Assembly: GCF_030247195.1 (NCBI RefSeq) | Contig: NC_080672.1 | Span: 183,891,310-183,955,309, forward strand | Length of the DNA: 64,000 nt | From: Topomyia yanbarensis | Lineage: Eukaryota; Arthropoda; Insecta; Diptera; Culicidae | Direction of reading: 5' to 3' | Part shown: positions 58,201-64,000 of the stretch, piece by piece | Numbering within the stretch: position 1 is the stretch's first letter | Layout of the letters: each line of letters begins with the position of its first letter | Program-made: the position numbers and the translations under genes | Notes under the pieces: model-generated | What the model saw: only the letters and a program-made list of their open reading frames with translations | What the model was told of the DNA's origin: nothing | Databases searched by the model: none

Positions 58201-59369
58201 TTCCTTCTTCCTCGCCGTGCGGTGACGGTGGCCATATAGTCGGATCGTGCTTCGGGAAAAGACCCTCGACGATTATCTTCAGCTTGCTCGGACACATTTC
58301 GACTGGCGTCGTTGGACCCTTCATTTTCGCCATCACGACTCGGTATGCGTCACCCCAGGGATTGGCGTCTACTTCTCGGCATAGCTCCTTGTGGCACTCT
58401 GACTTGCTAAGTCTGATCTCCCGTTTTAGAGCGGCCCTAGCTTCCCGAAACGATGCCTTATGTTCTTCTCTATCTGGTTCCGACCTTGCTCTTTGGGCCC
58501 GCCTTCTGGCTCTGAGACAAGCAGCGCGTAACGTACTAAGCGTCTCGTTCCACCAGTAAGCTGGACGCCGTTTGTTGCGTGGTTCCAGTTTTCGCGGCAT
58601 TGTGGCGTCACAAGCCGCCACAATCCTTCTTGTTAGGTCAGCCGCATCCACGTTCTCGGTCCCGCCGTTCGGCCGAAGTGCCTCAACAAAGAGGTCTTTG
58701 TTGAAGGTTTTCGTCTTCCACTTTCGTTCGCCGGTCACCCTTCTCTGTACTGCCGCGGGGTTCCGTTGGCCGATACGGTAGCGAATCTCCTGGTGGTCAC
58801 TATGCGTATACGTTTCGCATACTCTCCAATTCATGTTCGCCGTCAATGAGGGACTACAGAATGTGACGTCTATGATGGACTCCCTCCCGTCTCTCCGAAA
58901 TGTACTAACAGAGCCTTCATTGCACAATCGTACGTCTAACTTCGCTAGAGCTTCCTGCAGGATACACCCTCTTGTGTTGGTTACTCTACTGCCCCATTCC
59001 ACAGCCCAGGCGTAGAAGTCACCACCAATGACTACCGGCTTCCGATCGATCAACTGCTCGGTTAACTGCTCCAGCATTAGGCTGAACTGCTCTACTGTCC
59101 ACCTTGGGGGAGCGTAACAGCTACATACGAAGATGCCGTTGATTTTGGCTATCACGAAACCCTCATAGGAACGTTCTACCACTTCTTGGATAGGGAATCT
59201 TCCCATTACTTGTATCGCTGCGGTTCCTGATCTATCCGCCACCCAGTTACCGTTATTAGGGGGGACTTGATAAGGCTCTGCGATCAAAGCGACATCGCAC
59301 ATAGTTTCTGTCGTAGACTGCCACAACAGTTGCTGTGCGGTATCACAGTGATTCAGGTTTATCTGTATC
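55213..59369 (-). mobile_element. R1-clade LINE in a TATG microsatellite, copy B (Waldo-like, ORF2 open)
   Basis: A 25-base T-run at 55213-55237 is the reversed poly(A) tail; the 5' end at about 59369 abuts (TGTA)n. It carries the 3' region with five repeated modules and a continuous ORF2. ORF1 and the 5' leader are missing, so this is a 5'-truncated copy that happens to start at the endonuclease. Any target duplication is hidden in the simple repeat. Confidence 0.88.
55718..56403 (-). repeat. Repeated 3' modules of R1-clade copy B
   Basis: Five copies of a CTACTCGGTCTAGTCCCCG-type module start near 55718, 55908, 56060, 56200 and 56343, as in copy A. They carry recurring GGCGATTCCGGT and GGAGAGTTCCCCGGCG strings. 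They may be a structured 3' region recognised by the element's own reverse transcriptase; that role is inferred. Confidence 0.8.
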
Positions 59370-59371
59370 TG
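56378..59371 (-). CDS. R1-clade LINE ORF2: endonuclease and reverse transcriptase (5'-truncated, open)
   Basis: This is the longest intact frame here. There is no ATG; the frame is open into the microsatellite, and the family sequence starts QINLNHCDTAQQLLWQS, the usual start of an R1 endonuclease. Endonuclease motifs: LIAEPY, GGDFYAWAVEWGS, THSDHQEIRY. GGDFN is expected, so the usual active-site asparagine is tyrosine (codon 59012-59014). Reverse transcriptase: KKAPGPDGIPN, LLPKPGKPPGDPTSYRPICL, FGFRKGAST, VTIDVKNAFNSASW, GVPQGSILGPTLWN, GFADDVSL. The C-terminal CCHC is CPGCATVQETPEHVVFEC. The protein would nick target DNA and prime reverse transcription from its own RNA. The reverse transcriptase looks complete; the endonuclease is probably impaired. 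Confidence 0.9.
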   Translation of the reverse strand, partial: QIQINLNHCDTAQQLLWQSTTETMCDVALIAEPYQVPPNNGNWVADRSGTAAIQVMGRFPIQEVVERSYEGFVIAKINGIFVCSCYAPPRWTVEQFSLMLEQLTEQLIDRKPVVIGGDFYAWAVEWGSRVTNTRGCILQEALAKLDVRLCNEGSVSTFRRDGRESIIDVTFCSPSLTANMNWRVCETYTHSDHQEIRYRIGQRNPAAVQRRVTGERKWKTKTFNKDLFVEALRPNGGTENVDAADLTRRIVAACDATMPRKLEPRNKRRPAYWWNETLSTLRAACLRARRRAQRARSEPDREEHKASFREARAALKREIRLSKSECHKELCREVDANPWGDAYRVVMAKMKGPTTPVEMCPSKLKIIVEGLFPKHDPTIWPPSPHGEEEGTNMDRQVTNDELVEASKRLKPKKAPGPDGIPNVVLKAAILAYPDMFRIVMQKCLNEGNFPEMWKVQKLVLLPKPGKPPGDPTSYRPICLLDTLGKLLERIILNRLTKFTEGERGLSKMQFGFRKGASTVDAIRIVLESAEKSSKQKRRGDRYCAVVTIDVKNAFNSASWEAIAAALHRMRVPDYLCQILKSYFQSRVLLYETSEGQKSLRVTAGVPQGSILGPTLWNGMYDGVLTLQLPKKVKIVGFADDVSLTVMGETLEEVEVSVTETIDAIESWMNGVKLQIAHHKTEVLLVSNCRSVQRMQIDVGGHVIASKRALKQLGVIIDDRLSFNNHVDYACGKSAKATNAIARIMPNVGGPRSSTRRLLSTVSSSILQHGVPAWSAALKTKRNREKLNRTFRLMAVRVASAYRTISSEGVCVIAGMIPICITLAEDVECYQRRNARNARRQVRADSLAKWQQEWDNAEKGRWTHRLIPNVSAWVHRKHGEVNFHLTQFLSGHGCFRKYLHRFGHASSPLCPGCATVQETPEHVVFECPRFEEVRRGIPGMTADNIVEEMCRDEHTWDAVNRVVSSILSELQRKWRRDQQETANRVSREIPPPGNSPTV

Positions 59372-59860
59372 TATGTATGTATGTATGTATGTATGTATGT
59401 ATGTATGTATGTATGTATGTATGTATGTATGTATGTATGTATGTATGTATGTATGTATGTATGTATGTATGTATGTATGTATGTATGTATGTATGTATGT
59501 ATGTATGTATGTATGTATGTATGTATGTATGTATGTATGTATGTATGTATGTATGTATGTATGTATGTATGTATGTATGTATGTATGTATGTATGTATGT
59601 ATGTATGTATGTATGTATGTATGTATGTATGTATGTATGTATGTATGTATGTATGTATGTATGTATGTATGTATGTATGTATGTATGTATGTATGTATGT
59701 ATGTATGTATGTATGTATGTATGTATGTATGTATGTATGTATGTATGTATGTATGTATGTATGTATGTATGTATGTATGTATGTATGTATGTATGTATGT
59801 ATGTATGTATGTATGTATGTATGTATGTATGTATGTATGTATGTATGTATGTATGTATTA
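59370..59860. repeat. (TGTA)n microsatellite, about 490 bp, uninterrupted
   Basis: Perfect tetranucleotide array between R1-clade copy B and the TA palindrome. No stop occurs in any frame, which explains the long artefactual frames of 160-250 codons here. Confidence 0.99.
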
Positions 59861-61492
59861 GGGTGGGGCATTGTTATATGGAAAAACGTAATCATAGCCA
59901 CATCAACCGAGCACAGCACTTTTTTGGTACCTTTTGGAGTCCCAAACAACTGTGCAAAATTTGGGGTCGATTGGTGTTGACCCGGCGTGGCGCATTGCGT
60001 TTGAAATTTGTATGGAGATTAGTATGGGAAAACCTACATTTTTGCATTTTTAATTCTACAGACTACAATTCTTATTGTAGTATGTCAACAATTAGATAGA
60101 AGTATAGTATAGCATATGCTGAACAACTTTGCCGAAGGATGTATGGTGTTAGAATGTCTCTAAGCCAAGTTATAGCTGTTCAAATTTCGATACATCGAAT
60201 TAAATGCTAAAAATCATTTTAATTGCCAACACTGCGGGTGTACCAATGGAATTTCATATAGCATTCCAAAATAACATTATACATTTTAGATTTACCACAT
60301 TCGTATGTTTGGATGAATTATTCAAAAGCCTTAGCTCAATTTCATGAGCGTAGGTAGTTGAGCAATAGGGCGTAGTGAGGGTTGAGGGGGGGGGTACTTT
60401 CATATGTAGAAATTCGAACTGAAATGTTGTCGAGTTGGAATGTTCAGACGAATTATTTCAAAACATTTACACAATATCCTACGCATAATAGTAACGTTGA
60501 AAAAAACATACTGTATCCTTTTGCCTTGACTTTTATCAATAGAAGTTACGTTACAGACTGAATCAATTGATGTCGAGTTGATATATCAGAGGATTGCATT
60601 GATTATGTTTCAGTTTAATACGCACTATGATTTGATGGGATGCTCATTTCGATGCTGCTCGATCACCTGAAGCAAAAATTGATGTAGGGATCTGGTAGAT
60701 TTCATGTTGAAATCCAGAAATTAGCTTCACGCCTCGTGTTCGAACAGCATAGAAATGAGTATGCTATCAAATCATGCGTATTATACCGAAATATAATCCT
60801 CTGACATATCAACTCGACATCATTTGATTCAGTCTGTAAAATAACTTCAAGGCAAATGGATACAGTATGTTTTATTTCATCGTTACTATTATGCGTAGGA
60901 CAATGTGTAAATGTTTTGAAATAATTCATCTGAACATTCCAACTCGACAACACTTCAGTTCGAATTTCTACATATTAAAGTCCCCCCCCCCCCCATCACC
61001 CCTCATTATGCTCTATTGCTCAACTACCTCATGAAATTGAGCTAAGGCTTTTGAATAATCCATCCAAACATACCAATGTGGTAAACCAAAAACAAATAAT
61101 GTTATTTTGGAATTCTATATGAAATTCCATTGGTACACCCGCAGTGTTGGCAATAAAAATGATTTTTGGCATTTAATTCGATGTATTGAACTTTGAACAG
61201 CTATAACTCGGCTTAGAGACATTCTAACACCATACATCCTTCGGCAAAGTTGTTCAGCATATCCTGGACTACACTTCTATCTATTTGTTGGCATACTACA
61301 GGAAGAATTGTAGACCGTAGAATTAAAAATGCAAAAATGTAGGTTTTCCCATACTAATCTCCATACAAATTTCAAACGCAATGCGCTACGCCGGGTCAAC
61401 ACTAATCGACCCCAAATTTTGCACAGTTGTTTGGGACCCCAAAAGGAACCAAAAAAGTGCTGTGCTGAAAAAACGATCATTTTGCCCCACCC
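59861..61492. mobile_element. TA-flanked palindromic (foldback) element, 1.63 kb, in a microsatellite
   Basis: The ends GGGTGGGGCA and its reverse complement are flanked by TA (59859-59860 and 61493-61494). The arms, about 800 bp each, are near-complete inverted copies: GAACAACTTTGCCGAAGGAT at 60121 and its complement near 61236, and the G-run at 60386 faces the C-run at 60982. The spacer is about 50-100 bp near 60670-60720. No transposase frame. It is related in end sequence and target to the 11281-12156 element. Confidence 0.88.
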
Positions 61493-62357
61493 TAGTATGT
61501 ATGTATGTATGAATGTATGTGTGTATATGTGCGGATTTGTTAACAAAACAATAACAAATGTCCACATCGGTTTCTCGGAGATGGCTGAACCGATTTTTAC
61601 AAACTAAGATTCAAATGAAAGGTATAATATTCCCATAGGTTGCTATTGAATTTCATTTTCAACCGACATCTTGTTCCGGATTACGAGTTGAAGAATATGG
61701 TTACAAAACAATATTTGTTGATTTGTCCACATCGGTTTCTCGGAATTTTCTGAACCGATTTTGACAAACTTGATTTTAAATGAAAGGTCCATCAGCTGCT
61801 GTTCAATTTGGTGTGGATCCGAGTTCTGGTTCCTGAATCACAGGGTGATACGTACGATCACGCAGCAAATCCCGATTCTAACGAATTCTGCGATGAATGT
61901 AAAAAGATGAATTTTTTTTCCAAAATGTAAACACAACTGTTGAATTTGTAGATCTAGGTCACCAACAATCATTCAGTCTCTTTGGCCACACTGGCCACCA
62001 TCGACGGATCCGGAAGCATCCAAATTCAGAAAAACGGTTATATTGGTTTCTCGAAAATGGCTAGACCGATTTGATCAACTTAGTCTCAAAGGTGCGTCCC
62101 CGGAAACTGATATTAAATTCCATCTCCATCCGACTTCCGGCTCCGGAGTTACGGGTTGTGGAGTGCGATCACATAGAAAACTCCGATTCAAACCGATACC
62201 GCGATGAATGCGACAAGGTGCTCTTATATTTACTTAAGAAGTGTAATAAGAATGAAAGACATTTCCATAATGTTATATTGTACGAACCAGCTTTTAAATC
62301 ATAGTTTGAAGAAATGGGAAAGGCACAATTGCACCTCTAGGTGGATTAAAACAGGTT

Positions 62358-62405
62358 TTTTTTAAATTCTATCATGGTTGCAATTACGTCAACGAAAAAA
62401 ATCAT
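62358..62405. other. Linker between B and A halves
   Basis: A short AT-rich linker (AAATTCTATCATGGTTGCAA and following) absent at the 52205 B-to-A junction. The 9179-9261 linker in the inverted array is different sequence, so B-to-A junctions vary while A-to-B junctions do not. Confidence 0.6.
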
Positions 62406-63545
62406 ATTTTTGCCTTTCTTATATAAAGAAAGGCTATGCAACCACTGTAAAAATCGACTTTTTAACCGAGGCCCGGAGGGCCGAGTGTCGTTCACCATTC
62501 GATTCAGTTCGTCGAGATCGGCAAATGTCTATGTGTATGTATGTGTGTGTATGTGTGCGTGGGTGTGTGTGTCATTTAAACTCACACAATTTTCTCAGAG
62601 ATGGCTGAACCGATTTTCGCAAACTTAGTTTCATCTGAAAGGTAGAACGCTCCCATAAGCTGCTATTAAATTTTTAGCAGATCCGACTTCCGGAGTTACG
62701 GGTTGAAGGGTTGCGGTCACACAGCAAATTCCCATATAAACTGGTACCACCATGATGTTAAAATGATGTAAAACATTAAAATTGATGTAACATTACTCTA
62801 GTTTGCGGGTCTGGATCACTAATGATCAATTAGTGACGCCCCCGGGGAACCTGCCAAGTTCCTAAGCTAATATCACACCCATTCCCCAACGAATTCTCTA
62901 CCGATTTTTACAAACTTGATTTCAAATGAAAGATGCAGTAATACCATTGACTGCTGCTGAATTTCATTTGGTTCTGACTCTTGCTTCCGGAGTTACAGGG
63001 GTGTTAGTAAGGATACACTGGAATTTCTCATATAAATCGGTGCAATCGTAATACCTCAGAGGCTAAACACTATTGAAATGGTCACCAAATTACTACTGAT
63101 CGCAGATCTAGATCACTGATTGCCAATCAAACATTCTTTGAATATATTGTCCACTATCGACGATTCCGGAAGTCCGGAATTCCGGGCATATTCCACAATT
63201 AAAGTCACATCAGTTCTTCGGTGATGACTGAACCGATTTTCTCAAACCAAGTCTCAAATGGAAGGCAAAATATGCAGTTGAGTATTGCGTCGCCGCCCCT
63301 CCCCTCCGCCTTTGCCTTACACCTCCCTCCTTCATCACTCCCCTCCCCTTGAACCACCCTCACGCCCGCATTTCCTTCATCCACCCCGTATACCGAAATA
63401 AGATGAAGGATTTCTGCACATCCTCCACTCCCACTCTACTGACCCCCCATTCCCTCCACTTTCAAACCCATTCCACCAACATTTCAAAATATAATCACAT
63501 GAAGATAACATTGAACTCATGCTGATTAAGCTAATTAAATATTAT
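62406..63545 (+). repeat. Dispersed repeat, A half
   Basis: Same layout as 52206-53370: TTGCCTTTCTTATATAAAGA head, GGCCCGGAGGGCC stem, TG microsatellite (62528-62570), CCCCGGGGAACCTGCC, polypyrimidine tail and AAGCTAATTAAATATTATTT end. About 35 bp near 62830 are deleted relative to the other copies. Confidence 0.82.
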
Positions 63546-63667
63546 TTTTTTGCCTTTCTCATATAATAAGGTTATGCAATTGCTCCAAAAACCGACTTTC
63601 TAACCGAGGCCCGGAGGGCCGAGTCCCATATAACATTCGACTCAGTTCGCCGAGATCGCAAAATATC
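63546..63667 (+). repeat. Dispersed repeat, B half, left part only
   Basis: Head TTTTTTGCCTTTCTCATATA, GGCCCGGAGGGCC stem and CGCCGAGATCGCAAAATATC, cut off at the first base of the microsatellite by a T-run. Confidence 0.8.
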
Positions 63668-64000
63668 TTTTTTTTTTCTGCTCACCCTTAACATGCAATG
63701 TGAGACTGACTTGGATGCTCACCCTTTCACTCCTCTGCCACGCCATGAGGCATCGATAGCTTAGTTCCAACATACTACGCTACGACCCTCCCGTCTTGGC
63801 ATGAGGCAGTCCACTTATACGCCTATACACTCACTCTTCTGTCTTGCTTCGGGGTGGCTGGGTTTACCCCTTACGCGGTTGCCATTCGCTGCGCCAACCT
63901 ACCTCGGCATGAACAGACCATTCACTCTCTTATTTTGCGCTTGGCCTTTTTCGCTCCAGCTAACCAATCACTAGTTAGCCGTGCCCGCCGTCTGTTGCTC
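63668..64000 (-). mobile_element. 3' end of a further poly(A)-tailed retroelement at the microsatellite site
   Basis: A T-run (63668-63679) followed by CTGCTCACCCTTAACATGCA replaces the TG/TATG repeat expected at this point. This is the geometry of the two R1-clade LINEs, but the sequence is different and GC-richer, with a loosely repeated GGCATGA motif near 63748, 63799 and 63908. The element runs off the window, so no coding part is visible. It could be another R1-clade family or another LINE. Confidence 0.6.

Larger units (their letters stand above)
55046..62357 (+). repeat. Dispersed repeat, B half, split by an R1-clade LINE and a palindrome
   Basis: The left part (55046-55212) ends in TATG repeats; the right part resumes at 61493 with TATG and GCGGATTTGTTAACAAAACA and runs to ACCTCTAGGTGGATTAAAAC. 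Between are copy B of the R1-clade LINE, a 490-bp microsatellite and a TA-flanked palindrome. Both intruders lie within the one microsatellite of this unit. Confidence 0.82.

Noticed and set aside
57687..58559. 290-codon plus-strand frame
   Set aside because: It is antisense to the open R1-clade ORF2, and its sequence has no family resemblance. Similar antisense frames at 48692-49483, 50154-51025 and 56225-57445 are rejected for the same reason.
59267..60099. Reading frames of 160-254 codons made of repeated tyrosine-valine-cysteine-methionine or tyrosine-isoleucine-histidine-threonine
   Set aside because: They are translations of the (TGTA)n microsatellite, which lacks stops in every frame. 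The same applies at 7631-7961 and 51200-51427.

Overview
The window looks like insect nuclear DNA, most probably from a culicine (Aedes-type) mosquito. That call is an inference from the mobile-element content: BEL/Pao LTR elements with a PHD-finger gag, R1-clade LINEs sitting in microsatellites, an RNase H-bearing LINE, and many non-autonomous palindromic elements. I see no host gene, tRNA, rRNA or CRISPR. Nearly every base that can be assigned belongs to a transposable element (TE) or to a dispersed repeat containing a microsatellite.

Left part (1-40912): one old BEL/Pao element, here called BEL-B, appears to span the whole stretch and to have been filled by later insertions. Its 5' LTR (window start to 13676) and 3' LTR (39050-40912) share collinear blocks, so each shows the empty site of insertions in the other. 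The 5' LTR holds a palindromic element with CACAGTG ends (524-2366), a 334-bp TA-flanked MITE (2657-2990), a terminal-inverted-repeat element (3140-6418) carrying a 1.9-kb insertion with a 23-bp target duplication (3763-5697), and a 6.76-kb piggyBac-like element in TTAA (6838-13601). The BEL-B gag (13836 onward) is split by a Transib-like palindrome (14012-23781), which is itself split by a LINE (15626-23041), which is split again by a non-coding element (16659-18265). Past the decayed BEL-B pol (24170-25637) lie a second, younger BEL/Pao element, BEL-A (26588-32654, both LTRs, 5-bp target duplication AATAT), and a second copy of the same LINE (32836-38465, 13-bp target duplication).

Right part (40913-64000): an array of a dispersed repeat with two alternating halves, A (about 1.17 kb) and B (about 1.0 kb), each with an internal TG/TATG microsatellite. 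The same A-B order is found in opposite orientation inside the piggyBac-like element (7117-12298). Two R1-clade LINE copies (47693-51226 and 55213-59369) lie in these microsatellites, as do two TA-flanked palindromes (11281-12156 and 59861-61492). A third poly(A)-tailed element begins at the same place at the right edge (63668-64000). The longest intact reading frame is the 982-codon ORF2 of the second R1-clade copy, which lacks ORF1 and has a changed endonuclease residue.

The window is therefore a stratified TE nest whose insertion order can be read. No new cellular system is evident. The points most worth following are the reciprocal LTR empty sites, microsatellites inside one repeat family serving as landing sites for several TE classes, the higher-order A-B repeat, and palindromic elements with CAC-type ends and 5-bp duplications.
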